Made by a program: the position numbers and the translations under genes
Assembly: GCA_049642465.1 (NCBI GenBank)
Contig: JBAROV010000229.1
Coordinates: 19,305-83,304, forward strand
Direction: 5' to 3'
DNA from: CAWDPQ01 sp049642465
GTDB lineage: Bacteria; Acidobacteriota; Vicinamibacteria; Vicinamibacterales; 2-12-FULL-66-21
DNA length: 64,000 nucleotides
The notes under the pieces: generated by a model
Databases searched by the model: none
What the model saw: only the letters and a program-made list of their open reading frames with translations
Told to the model about the DNA's origin: nothing
Shown: positions 7,909 through 16,532 of the stretch, piece by piece
Layout: every line of letters begins with the position of its first letter
How positions within the stretch are numbered: position 1 is the first letter of the stretch

Positions 7909-9054
7909 TTAGGCAGGCTGGCTGAGCAACTCCCGTACGCGCGAGTGGACCACGTCGCCTCCCTGCGTCAGCAGCGTCTCACGGGTAATCTCATCGTCTG
8001 AAGAGAGCGCCAGGGTGGGCTGCTTCGCGCCGTCTTTGCCAAGGAGATGCAACAAGAACGTCGTGATGTTCTTTGAATACATCTGGCTGGCGTGATACGG
8101 CACGAGCGCCGGCGGGTTTGCAGGTCCAATGATGGTGACGCCGCGATGCGACACGACCTCGTCCGGCACCGTCAGTTCGCAATTGCCGCCGCGTTCCGCC
8201 GCCAGATCGACCACGACGGAACCGGGGGCCATCGTCTCCACCATCTCGCGCGTCACGAGAATCGGGGCGCGCTTTCCCGGAATCAGCGCCGTCGTAATCA
8301 CGACGTCGTTGGCAGCAACGACCTTCAGCATCATCTCGCGCTGGCGGCGATAGAACGACTCGTCCTGCGCTTTCGCGTACCCACCCTTGTCTTCGGCGTC
8401 GGCTGACTCGAGCGGCAACTCGACGAACTTTGCGCCGAGACTCTGTACCTGTTCTTTGACGGCGGGTCGTACGTCGTAGGCTTCCACCTTTGCGCCGAGC
8501 CGGCGCGCCACGGAAATGGCCTGCAGTCCTGCAACGCCGGCGCCCATCACGAACACCCGAGCGGCAGAAATCGTTCCCGCCGCGGTCATGAGCATCGGAA
8601 ACATTCGCGGGAGCGCATTGGCGGCCAGCAGCACGCCCTTATATCCGGCGATTGTGGCCATGGACGAAAGCGCATCCATGCTCTGGGCACGGGTGATGCG
8701 CGGCATCAACTCCATCGACAGTAGAGATGCGCCAGTGGCAGCGAAGTCGCGGACAGACTGCGGGGATCCGAGCGGGTCGGCGAACCCGATGACGATTTGT
8801 CCCGCACGAAGCGCGTCGGTCCGCGGCAGCGCACGAACCTCCACGAGAATGTCGGACGAGCCGAAGACTTCGGCGCGCGGAACAATCGTTGCGCCCTGGT
8901 CGCGAAATACGGTGTCAGGAAATCCGGCGGCATCGCCAGCCCCGGTTTCAACGACTACCTCGAGGCCGGCCTTCTTCAGGGTGGCGACACCGGCAGGTAT
9001 GAGGGCGACGCGCGTCTCCCGCGCAGCGGTTTCCTTGGGAACTCCAACTCTCAT
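7909..9054 (-). CDS. pntA: NAD(P) transhydrogenase alpha subunit, part 1 (PntAA-type)
   Basis: 381 residues with the alanine dehydrogenase/PNT fold: N-terminal VGVPKETAARETRVALIP, substrate-site MPRITRAQSMDALSSMA, and NAD-binding GAGVAGLQAISVARRLGAKVEAYD. It matches the soluble domain-I subunit of split transhydrogenases, which work with membrane PntAB and PntB. Neither partner is adjacent: the downstream gene is FHA and the upstream gene is an esterase. The start ATG 9054 is the only one matching the family N-terminus; the open frame continues upstream into the esterase gene. Confidence 0.88.
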   Translation of the reverse strand: MRVGVPKETAARETRVALIPAGVATLKKAGLEVVVETGAGDAAGFPDTVFRDQGATIVPRAEVFGSSDILVEVRALPRTDALRAGQIVIGFADPLGSPQSVRDFAATGASLLSMELMPRITRAQSMDALSSMATIAGYKGVLLAANALPRMFPMLMTAAGTISAARVFVMGAGVAGLQAISVARRLGAKVEAYDVRPAVKEQVQSLGAKFVELPLESADAEDKGGYAKAQDESFYRRQREMMLKVVAANDVVITTALIPGKRAPILVTREMVETMAPGSVVVDLAAERGGNCELTVPDEVVSHRGVTIIGPANPPALVPYHASQMYSKNITTFLLHLLGKDGAKQPTLALSSDDEITRETLLTQGGDVVHSRVRELLSQPA

Positions 9055-9065
9055 GGGGCAGAAGT

Positions 9066-10769
9066 CTAGTCGATTTTTGGTGGTGCCGGAGACTTCGACC
9101 CAGGTGCAGCGAGCCAGTCGGCAATCGCCCGTGCGACTTCGGGACTGATTCGTTTGCCCGCTAGCGACGCGTACTCCCCGATGTCGCCAGTTGTGGCGGG
9201 GACAAGCAGGTGGTTCAAACCTGGCAGCAGTCGCAGAGTCGCCGGCGGTGCCTTCTTGCGCGCGTTCGCCAATTTCATCAGCAGTTTTGCGTGGTGCGTG
9301 GCGACTTGCTTGTCGAGCTCTCCGTGAACGACAAGGACCGGCTGCTTGATCCTCGGCATCGTCTCGGAAGGATCGAACAGCAGCAGGCTGCGGTACCACG
9401 GCGAGTCCACACGAGCCCGGATCTCAGGGGGAAGATCGTCCAGACCTTTTCCTGTCATGGCGGCGTCGAGAATCGTCTTCTGCAGCTCGACTTTCGACGC
9501 ACGTTCGGCGTCTGGCGTCTTCAAGAGGTCGAGTGAATACCGCTGCTGCTCGAGGATCAGGTCCACCCCGCGGGTGCCCATCGATGACATCACTGTCAAG
9601 GCGGAGATCTTCTTTTCGCGCGCTGCCGCGAGCATCGACACGGCGCCCCCTTCGCTGTGCCCGGCCACCGAGATTCGCCTCTTGTCAACGTCCTTTCTCT
9701 TCTCCAGCCATTTGACCGCAGCAACGACGTCCTCCGCATATTCCTGCAAAGTGACGGTCTCGACCCGGCCGCCGCTCTGGCCGACACCGCGTTTGTCGTA
9801 GCGCAAAACGATGAAGCCACGGTCGGCCAGATCCCCCGCGAGCTGAGCGAAGAGAGGGATGCCTGCGACGATTCCGTCGCGCTCGATCGGGCCGGAACCG
9901 GCGACGAGGACGACGGCAGGGCTGCGCATGCGCGCCGCGGTTGCCGGAGGAGTCGTGAGCGTGCCAGCGAGGCTGAACCCCGCCGCCGGCACTCGAACAT
10001 CCGCGTCCGTCGGATTGCGCACCGTCTGCACGCGGCTGCTGACGCTCGCGAGATCCTGACGCGCGACGATGAGAGACCCGGTTGGGATCTCGAGCCGTGC
10101 GAAACGCCCCTTCTCGTCCACGCTGATTTCAGCCGGCAACTCTCCACCCGGATTGTGGAACGTGAGGCTGTAGCGCTGCGTGTTGACGAGCCCGGCCGCC
10201 GTCTGAAACTGGCCTGGCGTGATGCTCCGGACGGTCAGCTTGATTTCAGCCTGCGGAGCCACGTAAGCCGTGAATTCTGCGCCAACGCTCGACCCCGACA
10301 GCCTCGCGGCAAGTGCTTCGTACGGAGCAAAGAGGTTGTTCGGGAGGACAATCGTTCGAGCGGAGATCTGGTCCGTCTTCGAGTTGGTCACGCCATTTTG
10401 CGTGATCTCGTTGACTGCCGTCGTGAGTCCGAACGAGGTTGCAAGGGCGATGCTGTTCTGACGCATCCGCGCGTCGAGTTTCAATTCGATGGGTTGCCAA
10501 TCGGCGCTGTATTTGATCTCGAAGCGGTTGACGGTGACGTCAAGAGGTGCCCCTATGCGGCTCGTCGCGGTCAGGATCCAATCGCTGCCCGTCCTCGAAA
10601 GGCGAACCTGTTCGCGTCCAATCTCCCGGCCGGCTAGAAACACCGAGAACGTCGCTTCGCCTGGCACTGGCGTGGCGCCTTGCTGCGTACCAGCCCGCAC
10701 CGCGATGACGCTCGAGAGCGCCAACGCCGCGGCGCACGCAGCCATACAATAAGAAGAGAGAGAACGCAT
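9066..10769 (-). CDS. Secreted alpha/beta hydrolase with N-terminal beta-rich domain
   Basis: 567 residues with a signal peptide (1-26, ALSSVIAVRA). Residues about 35-250 form an uncharacterised beta-rich region. A serine hydrolase domain follows from about 265: nucleophile elbow GHSEGG (S372), oxyanion strand VLVAGSGPIERDG, the acid in VVHGELDKQV and the His in LPGLNHLL. The layout resembles periplasmic esterases or dipeptidyl-hydrolases of the BAAT/COG1073 kind. It is likely the first gene of a run with pntA and FHA (11 nt gap to pntA). Confidence 0.9.
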   Translation of the reverse strand: MRSLSSYCMAACAAALALSSVIAVRAGTQQGATPVPGEATFSVFLAGREIGREQVRLSRTGSDWILTATSRIGAPLDVTVNRFEIKYSADWQPIELKLDARMRQNSIALATSFGLTTAVNEITQNGVTNSKTDQISARTIVLPNNLFAPYEALAARLSGSSVGAEFTAYVAPQAEIKLTVRSITPGQFQTAAGLVNTQRYSLTFHNPGGELPAEISVDEKGRFARLEIPTGSLIVARQDLASVSSRVQTVRNPTDADVRVPAAGFSLAGTLTTPPATAARMRSPAVVLVAGSGPIERDGIVAGIPLFAQLAGDLADRGFIVLRYDKRGVGQSGGRVETVTLQEYAEDVVAAVKWLEKRKDVDKRRISVAGHSEGGAVSMLAAAREKKISALTVMSSMGTRGVDLILEQQRYSLDLLKTPDAERASKVELQKTILDAAMTGKGLDDLPPEIRARVDSPWYRSLLLFDPSETMPRIKQPVLVVHGELDKQVATHHAKLLMKLANARKKAPPATLRLLPGLNHLLVPATTGDIGEYASLAGKRISPEVARAIADWLAAPGSKSPAPPKID

Positions 10770-10775
10770 CAGCTC

Positions 10776-10781
10776 ATGTTA
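10776..10781 (-). promoter_or_regulatory. -10-like TAACAT for the esterase gene
   Basis: TAACAT on the minus strand with exactly 6 nt before the esterase ATG and no Shine-Dalgarno. Confidence 0.35.
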
Positions 10782-10782
10782 G

Positions 10783-10814
10783 CGGATCAGCGGATCAGCG
10801 GGTCAGCGGATCAC
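10783..10814 (+). repeat. Tandem 8-bp repeat, four units
   Basis: Four head-to-tail copies of CGGATCAG with two single-base changes (units at 10783, 10791, 10799, 10807). It lies in the narrow divergent gap between the esterase and YgfZ genes and argues that the YgfZ start is downstream, at 10818. Confidence 0.85.
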
Positions 10815-10817
10815 CGG

Positions 10818-11783
10818 ATGGAAAGTTACAAAGCAGCTCACACGGGCGCCGTTGTCGCCGACCGATCGGTTCGTGGCCGATTACGCCTGACCGGGATCGA
10901 CCGGCTGTCGTATCTCCAGGGGGTGCTGACCAACGACGTGGCTGTTCTTGCCCCGGGCAGCGGCTGCTATGCCGCGCTCTTGACCCCACAGGGGCGCATG
11001 ATTTCGGACATGCGCGTTCTTGAACTTGGGGACGCGACGCTTCTCGATCTGCCTGGCGGGTCCACCGCGCGTGTCTCCACGCAGTTGACCGACTTCGTCT
11101 TCAGTGAAGACGTCGTGGTCCAAGACGTCAGCCAGACTCTGTCACATCTTGTCGTAATCGGCAGCGCAGCGACGCGTGCGCTGTCAGTCGCGCCACTGCG
11201 ACCGTTCGAAAACCGTCGGATTTCTGTGGCCGGGGTGGAAGTCGTCGCATCGGGCAATGACGAATTTGGCGTGTCTGCCATCGACCTGTTCGTTGACGCC
11301 GAAAAGAAGTCCGCAGTACTCCAGAGCCTCCTCGAAGCAGGTCTCATGCAGGTGGAGGACGATATTCTGGAGACGATGAGGATCGAAGCGGGTGTTCCGC
11401 GGTTTGGCGTCGATATGGATCAGGACACGATTCCCCTGGAAGCGGGAATTGAGGACCGGGCAATCAGCCTGACGAAGGGGTGCTACGTTGGGCAGGAAGT
11501 CATTGTCCGGGTCCTGCACCGTGGTCACGGACGCGTAGCCCGGCGCCTGGTGGGCTTGACGCTTCCGCAGGGAGCGCAGGTTCCTGCCCGAGGTGAACGG
11601 GTGGGGAGTGGCGACCGGCAGATAGGGTCAGTCACGAGCAGCACCTGGTCTCCGGCCCTCGCGAGGCCCATCGCCCTTGGCTACGTGCATCGCGACTTCG
11701 TGGAGCCAGGAACGTCTGTCGAAGTTGGCGAACAAACGGGAATCGTCACCGCTTTGCCATTCACCGTTCCAGCAACGCGATGA
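10818..11783 (+). CDS. ygfZ: YgfZ/GcvT-like folate-binding protein
   Basis: A 321-residue protein of the GcvT superfamily of the YgfZ/IBA57 type, a tetrahydrofolate-binding helper in repair and assembly of some iron-sulfur enzymes. The diagnostic motif K-G-C-Y-x-G-Q-E is present as KGCYVGQEVIVRVLHRGH. The N-terminal domain reads LRLTGIDRLSYLQGVLTNDV. ATG 10818 is preferred; ATG 10776 would translate the 8-bp tandem repeat. Downstream convergent overlap with the Nudix gene is 23 nt. Confidence 0.93.
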   Translation: MESYKAAHTGAVVADRSVRGRLRLTGIDRLSYLQGVLTNDVAVLAPGSGCYAALLTPQGRMISDMRVLELGDATLLDLPGGSTARVSTQLTDFVFSEDVVVQDVSQTLSHLVVIGSAATRALSVAPLRPFENRRISVAGVEVVASGNDEFGVSAIDLFVDAEKKSAVLQSLLEAGLMQVEDDILETMRIEAGVPRFGVDMDQDTIPLEAGIEDRAISLTKGCYVGQEVIVRVLHRGHGRVARRLVGLTLPQGAQVPARGERVGSGDRQIGSVTSSTWSPALARPIALGYVHRDFVEPGTSVEVGEQTGIVTALPFTVPATR

Positions 11784-12141
11784 GCTCCGCGTCTGCAGGT
11801 GGAAACCTCAGTAAGCGCAATTCAGATCTCGAGACCCACCGCAGTTCCTGACCGAGGACACCGCGCGGTTCTCCGAGCAGCGCACACGCAAAAAAATGCA
11901 ATTCCACACTGCGTTCGGGGTAGGCGTGTGTGGTGGTAAGGACCTCACGCCCGACGTCGACGTCGCACCCGAGCTCTTCCTGAATTTCCCGGACCAGACA
12001 CGCCTCCAGCGACTCGTCGCCGTCACACTTTCCGCCGGGAAATTCCCAGAGACCCTCGAGGTGGACACCGGCAGGCCGGCGCGTCACGAGGTAGGAGCCA
12101 TCGCGTTCGATGATTGCCGCGGTGACGACCACCCCCGGCAC
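11761..12141 (-). CDS. Nudix hydrolase, MutT-like
   Basis: 126 residues with a complete Nudix box (GGKCDGD, then REIQEELG) preceded by GLWEFPGGK as in MutT. MutT sanitises 8-oxo-dGTP to the monophosphate. The GTG start at 12141 comes 1 nt after the stop of the adenine glycosylase, so the two are co-translated. The pairing supports a role in the oxidised-guanine (GO) pathway. Confidence 0.93.
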   Translation of the reverse strand: MPGVVVTAAIIERDGSYLVTRRPAGVHLEGLWEFPGGKCDGDESLEACLVREIQEELGCDVDVGREVLTTTHAYPERSVELHFFACALLGEPRGVLGQELRWVSRSELRLLRFPPADAELIALLER

Positions 12142-12142
12142 G

Positions 12143-12844
12143 TCAGTTGCGCTCGTTTGCAGGATTGTGTGGATAGGCGGCGCAATCCGGTCGCATTGGG
12201 CAGCGCAGACACTTGGGCTTTCTCGCCGTGCAGAGCGTTGCCCCGAAGTCCATCAGTGCCTGGTTGAAGTCGAACACATGGCGGAACGGAAGCACGGCCC
12301 TCGAGACGCTCCACAGATGGCGTCGCATCGCATGTGACTTCAGGTCGCCTGACCCGACGAACATTCGAAAAAGCACGCGGGCGACGTTGGTGTCGAGAAT
12401 TGCCGCTCGCTCGCCGAACGCAAAGCTCCGCACCGCCCCTGCGGTGTACGCGCCGATGCCTTTGAACGATCGCAGCGTTTCATCGTCTGACGGCAGTTCG
12501 CCGCCAAAACGCGCGACAGATTCACGTGCGATGGCGTGCAGGCGGCGCGGCCGGATGTTGTAGCCAAGCGGTCGCCAAGTGGTCGTGACATCCGATTCCG
12601 GCGCGGCCGCCAGTGCGCCCAAGGTCGGGTACTTTTCCAGCCATTCGTGGTACTTCGGAACGACGCGGTCCACCTGCGTCTGCTGCAGCATCACTTCCGA
12701 GACGAGGATGTGATACGGATCGCGGGTACGCCGCCAGGGCAGGTCCCGACCATTCCGCCGGTACCAGTCGAGAAGCCGCCGGCGAAACCTGCGGCGGAGT
12801 TGAGGATTTGGCGATGTCAGAGAGGGACGAGATCTCGGCGGCAT
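12143..12844 (-). CDS. mutY: A/G-specific adenine glycosylase, catalytic domain only (MutY)
   Basis: 233 residues with all catalytic features of MutY: Glu in LVSEVMLQQTQV (E50), helix-hairpin-helix LRSFKGIGAYTAGAV (Y133), Asp in ILDTNVARV (D151), and the 4Fe-4S cluster C-x6-C-x2-C-x5-C at C205, C212, C215 and C221. The usual C-terminal Nudix-like domain (about 120 residues) that reads 8-oxoG is absent; the protein ends 12 residues after the cluster. A separate Nudix gene follows at once. It excises adenine opposite 8-oxoguanine. Confidence 0.93.
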   Translation of the reverse strand: MPPRSRPSLTSPNPQLRRRFRRRLLDWYRRNGRDLPWRRTRDPYHILVSEVMLQQTQVDRVVPKYHEWLEKYPTLGALAAAPESDVTTTWRPLGYNIRPRRLHAIARESVARFGGELPSDDETLRSFKGIGAYTAGAVRSFAFGERAAILDTNVARVLFRMFVGSGDLKSHAMRRHLWSVSRAVLPFRHVFDFNQALMDFGATLCTARKPKCLRCPMRPDCAAYPHNPANERN

Positions 12845-12845
12845 C

Positions 12846-12851
12846 TATAAT
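12846..12851 (+). promoter_or_regulatory. -10 element TATAAT for the cobalamin adenosyltransferase operon
   Basis: Perfect TATAAT directly after the divergent mutY start and 8 nt before GTG 12860. If used, the mRNA would begin within a few nucleotides of the GTG. Confidence 0.5.
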
Positions 12852-12859
12852 TGAGGGTC

Positions 12860-13399
12860 GTGAAAATTTACACCAGGACGGGCGACACTGGCGAAACGTC
12901 GCTGTTTGACGGCACACGCGTTCGGAAGTCGGACGCGCGGGTTGCGGCGTACGGAGATGTCGACGAATTGAATGCGTGGCTGGGGCTGGTGCGAGCCAAC
13001 GGCGTCGGCGACGACTTGTCGGAAATGATCGTCCAGATCCAACGCGACCTGTTTGCCCTTGGCGCAAGACTCGCCGATCCGGCGCACCGGATTGCCGAGC
13101 GCGTGGCGAAAGCGGCGGTTGCGTCGGCAGACATTCTGCGGCTCGAGCAGTGGATTGACGCGTTGGAGAGCGAGTTGCCGCCGCTGCGCCGGTTCATTTT
13201 GCCTGGCGGAACGGCCGCCGGCGCCTTGCTCCACGTTGCGCGGACGACCTGCCGCCGCGCCGAGCGCGCCATCGTCCTGTTGGAGCCGCAGTCGATCGAG
13301 CCAGAAGTCCTGGTGTACGTGAACAGGCTTTCTGACCTGCTTTTTGTCATGGCGCGCGCGACCAATCAGCGGTCCGCGGTGCCGGAACTGGAGTGGTGA
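12860..13399 (+). CDS. Cob(I)alamin adenosyltransferase, PduO/MMAB type
   Basis: 179 residues that attach the 5'-deoxyadenosyl group of ATP to cob(I)alamin, giving coenzyme B12. The ATP-binding N-terminus KIYTRTGDTGETSLFDG is typical, followed by YGDVDELNAWLG and the helix with CRRAERA. The C-terminus ends in LSDLLFVMARATN. GTG 12860 gives the normal short N-terminus; TTG 12851 is an alternative. It is first in an operon with hpnCDE, overlapping hpnC by 4 nt. Confidence 0.95.
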   Translation: MKIYTRTGDTGETSLFDGTRVRKSDARVAAYGDVDELNAWLGLVRANGVGDDLSEMIVQIQRDLFALGARLADPAHRIAERVAKAAVASADILRLEQWIDALESELPPLRRFILPGGTAAGALLHVARTTCRRAERAIVLLEPQSIEPEVLVYVNRLSDLLFVMARATNQRSAVPELEW

Positions 13400-14301
13400 T
13401 CGATCGCCGCGGCACATCGCGCGCCGAGATCGATCGTGCCTACGAATGGTGCGGACGCATCGCGCGCGAACACTACGAGAACTTTCCTGTTGCCTCCCTG
13501 CTCCTGCCACAACGGATGCGCCCCGCGATCTCGGCGATCTACGCCTTTGCCCGCCGCGCCGACGATTTTGCGGACGAGCCGGGACCCACGGACTCCGAGC
13601 GCTTGCGTTTGCTGGACGATTGGCTGTGCAGGCTCCGCCGCATCGCCTCGAGCGAAAAGGCCGGAGCCTCTGCATCCGCGGAGGAATCTTCGAATGATGA
13701 CCTGGTGTTCGTGGCGCTGGCGGATGCGATCGAGCGTCATCGCCTGCCGATTTCGTTGTTTGAGGATTTGTTGAGCGCATTTCGTCAGGACGTGTTGACC
13801 ACGCGCTATTCGAGTTGGACTGACCTACTCGACTACTGTCGCCGGTCAGCGAATCCGGTCGGCCGACTCGTGATGCGTGTGGCCGGGTATGACGCGCGCG
13901 ATCTCGACGCTCAGTCCGATGCCATCTGCACCGCGCTGCAATTGACAAATTTCTGGCAGGATTTTGCCGTTGACTGGCGGCGTGGGCGCCTGTATCTGCC
14001 GAGTGAGGATCGGGAGCGAGCCGGTGCGGACGAGCGCGATCTTCACGCTGGCCGATGGACGGCTGACTGGCGCCGGGCCCTCGAGGCTGTAATCAACAGG
14101 ACTCGAGAGCTGTTCCTGACGGGGCGCCCCTTGTGCGACGCGGTCACCGGGCGGCTGAAGTGGGAGTTGCGCGTCACCTGGCTGGGGGGCTGGCGCGTTC
14201 TCGACAAGGTCCAGTCCTCGTCGAACGCACTCCACGAGCGGCCGCGACTTACCCGGGGTGATTTCGTGATCCTTCTGGGACAGGCGGCTGCCTGGCGTTA
14301 A
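13396..14301 (+). CDS. hpnC: Hydroxysqualene synthase HpnC
   Basis: A trans-isoprenyl diphosphate synthase-like enzyme of about 301 residues. HpnC converts presqualene diphosphate made by HpnD to hydroxysqualene. Asp-rich motifs are FARRADDFADE and LTNFWQDFAVDWRRGRLYLP. The N-terminal IAREHYENFPVAS matches HpnC rather than HpnD. The GTG start overlaps the preceding stop as GTGA. Confidence 0.94.
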   Translation: MIDRRGTSRAEIDRAYEWCGRIAREHYENFPVASLLLPQRMRPAISAIYAFARRADDFADEPGPTDSERLRLLDDWLCRLRRIASSEKAGASASAEESSNDDLVFVALADAIERHRLPISLFEDLLSAFRQDVLTTRYSSWTDLLDYCRRSANPVGRLVMRVAGYDARDLDAQSDAICTALQLTNFWQDFAVDWRRGRLYLPSEDRERAGADERDLHAGRWTADWRRALEAVINRTRELFLTGRPLCDAVTGRLKWELRVTWLGGWRVLDKVQSSSNALHERPRLTRGDFVILLGQAAAWR

Positions 14302-14310
14302 CGCTGAAAC

Positions 14311-15183
14311 GTGGCCCGCGACACGAATTTTTACTACTCGTTCCTGGTGCTCCCCGCACGCAAGCGGCAGGCAATCGTCGCCGTCTGGGATTTTTGCCGC
14401 GCCGTAGACGATGCCGTGGACAACGCCGCTGAAGGGGATGCAAGCAGCGCTGACCGCGAGCTGGCGCGGTGGCGCCGGGAGCTGTGTGCGTGCTTCGAAG
14501 GCGGGCAGCCGGCGACATCCCAAGGGCGGGCGCTGGCGCCGTTGATCGCTCCCTTCAATCTGAAGAAGCGCCATTTCGATCGACTGATTGAGGGGGTCGA
14601 GATGGACGTTCACCCTCGCCGCTACGAGACATTCGCGGATCTCTACGAGTACTGCATTCGAGTGGCCTCCGCCGTGGGATTGATGTGCCTGGACATTTTT
14701 GGCGCGTCGACGTCTGCAGCCGAGGAGTATGCGATCAACCTTGGCGTCGCGCTTCAGTTGACGAACATTCTTCGTGACGTCCCGACCGATCTGGCAAGCG
14801 GGCGTGTCTACATTCCGTTGGAGGACTTTCGGATGCACGGCTGCACCGAAAGCGACCTGCAACGTGAAGCATCGCGACGTGGCCAGGGGATTCGGTCAGC
14901 GGCTGTAAAAGCATTGCTCGTCCACCAGGGCCGGCGGGCACGTGATTACTACCGACGCGCCGCACGTTCGTTGCCGTCCGAAGAAGCGCGGTCGCTTGTC
15001 GCCGCGGAAATCATGGGTGCGATCTATCGGGCCATTCTCTCCCGCATCGAGTCGCGCGATTACGACGTCTTTCGTGAAGTCGCGCGGATCCCTCGATCAC
15101 GCCGTGCAGTCATTGCGGCTCGAGTGTGGGCGCGGACTATGCTGTTGCCGCCGGCGTTTCGGAGGGGAGTCGATGTCGCATGA
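14311..15183 (+). CDS. hpnD: Presqualene diphosphate synthase HpnD
   Basis: 290 residues. It condenses two farnesyl diphosphates to presqualene diphosphate. Motifs are FYYSFLVLPARKRQAI, the first Asp-rich motif FCRAVDDAVD and the second LTNILRDVPTDLASGRVYIP. The GTG start is 9 nt after hpnC. Together hpnC, hpnD and hpnE replace the single squalene synthase of other organisms. Confidence 0.95.
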   Translation: MARDTNFYYSFLVLPARKRQAIVAVWDFCRAVDDAVDNAAEGDASSADRELARWRRELCACFEGGQPATSQGRALAPLIAPFNLKKRHFDRLIEGVEMDVHPRRYETFADLYEYCIRVASAVGLMCLDIFGASTSAAEEYAINLGVALQLTNILRDVPTDLASGRVYIPLEDFRMHGCTESDLQREASRRGQGIRSAAVKALLVHQGRRARDYYRRAARSLPSEEARSLVAAEIMGAIYRAILSRIESRDYDVFREVARIPRSRRAVIAARVWARTMLLPPAFRRGVDVA

Positions 15184-16532
15184 TGCCGGCCGTCCGCTCT
15201 CCCGACGTCGTCGTGATCGGCGGCGGGTTCGCGGGGCTGAGCGCTGCCTGCCTTCTTGCGGAAAAGGGAGCCCGGGTGCTCGTCCTCGAAGCTCGCCCGC
15301 AGCTTGGCGGCCGCGCCACGGCCTTCGTCGACCGGGAGACCGGCGAGCGGGTTGACAACGGTCAACACGTCCTCTTCGGCTGCTATCGCGCTACGTTCGA
15401 GTTCCTGCGGCGAATCGGAGCAGAGCACAACGTTTCACGACCATCGACGCTGGAGATTCCCTGCTACGACACGGCTGGCCTCCGGTCCACGCTACGGTGT
15501 CCGGCGCTGCCGGCGCCGTTGCACCTGCTCGCGGGTGTGCTGAATTGGCGTCCCATTCCGTGGTCCGATCGGCTCGCCGTTCTGCGACTGGTTCCGCCGT
15601 TGATCGAGGCCCGCAGGCAGTTGCACCGAGGCGCTTCGCTCTCCGCGACGGCCGACGAGAATGTTCATCAATGGCTGAAGCGACACGGTCAAGGCAAGAT
15701 TCTCACTGAATGGCTGTGGGAACCACTCGCGGTCGCGGCGCTGAACCAGTCGATCGATCATGCGTCGGCGGCCCCGTTCGTGCGCGTACTGGCAGAGATG
15801 TTTTCGACGGACCGGTCGGCGGCGGCCATCGTGCTCCCCCTGAAGCCGCTCGACGAAACCTATGCGAACCCGGCACGCGACTTCATCGTTCGGCGCGGTG
15901 GCGAGGTGAGAACGTCGGCACTGGCGCGTGTGCAGATCAGCGACGGCAGAACTCGCTCCGTGGAAGTCGGTCGCGAGAAACTTGAAGCGCCCATCGTCCT
16001 CGCAGCCGTGGCCTGGCATTCGCTCGGAAATCTCTTCCCCGGCACGCCAGGTTCTCTGGAAGGGCCGCTGTCCGACGCGGGACGGATGCAGTCCATGCCA
16101 ATTGTCACCGTGAATCTGTGGTACGACCGTACTGTGATGACCGAACCCTTCGCCGGACTGCCCGGCCGAACCATGCAATGGGTGTTCGACAAGCGGCTGA
16201 CGTTTGGCGAGAGCGCGTCGCATCTGTCGCTGGTGTCGAGCGGAGCATCCGCAATCGCTGGCCGTCCGAACCAGGAAATCATCGCCGTTGCGAGCGATGA
16301 GATTCGCGTGTCGTTACCGGCCGCGCGGCACGCCAACGTCCTTCGTGCCACGGTCATTCGCGAAAAGCGCGCGACGTTTTCACTGGCGGCGGGCCAACCG
16401 TCACGGCCGGGACCGCGAACGGCTGTTTCCGGCCTCTTTCTCGCCGGCGATTGGACGGACACGGGCCTTCCGGCAACGATCGAGGGGGCGGTTGTCAGCG
16501 GCCACGCGGCTGCCCGCGCGATTCTCGGATGA
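15180..16532 (+). CDS. hpnE: Hydroxysqualene dehydroxylase HpnE
   Basis: A 450-residue FAD-dependent amine-oxidase-like protein that reduces hydroxysqualene to squalene. The FAD-binding N-terminus is VVVIGGGFAGLSAACLLAEKGARV followed by EARPQLGGRA; the C-terminal FAD motif is LFLAGDWTDTGLPATIEGAV. ATG 15180 overlaps the hpnD stop as ATGA, with GGAGGGG 11 nt upstream. No squalene-hopene cyclase is in the window, so the final product (hopanoid or other) is not shown here. Confidence 0.95.
   Translation: MMPAVRSPDVVVIGGGFAGLSAACLLAEKGARVLVLEARPQLGGRATAFVDRETGERVDNGQHVLFGCYRATFEFLRRIGAEHNVSRPSTLEIPCYDTAGLRSTLRCPALPAPLHLLAGVLNWRPIPWSDRLAVLRLVPPLIEARRQLHRGASLSATADENVHQWLKRHGQGKILTEWLWEPLAVAALNQSIDHASAAPFVRVLAEMFSTDRSAAAIVLPLKPLDETYANPARDFIVRRGGEVRTSALARVQISDGRTRSVEVGREKLEAPIVLAAVAWHSLGNLFPGTPGSLEGPLSDAGRMQSMPIVTVNLWYDRTVMTEPFAGLPGRTMQWVFDKRLTFGESASHLSLVSSGASAIAGRPNQEIIAVASDEIRVSLPAARHANVLRATVIREKRATFSLAAGQPSRPGPRTAVSGLFLAGDWTDTGLPATIEGAVVSGHAAARAILG

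Noticed and set aside
12845..13948. Minus-strand open frame of 367 codons
   Set aside because: Antisense to the cobalamin adenosyltransferase and hpnC; Arg-rich with no motif.
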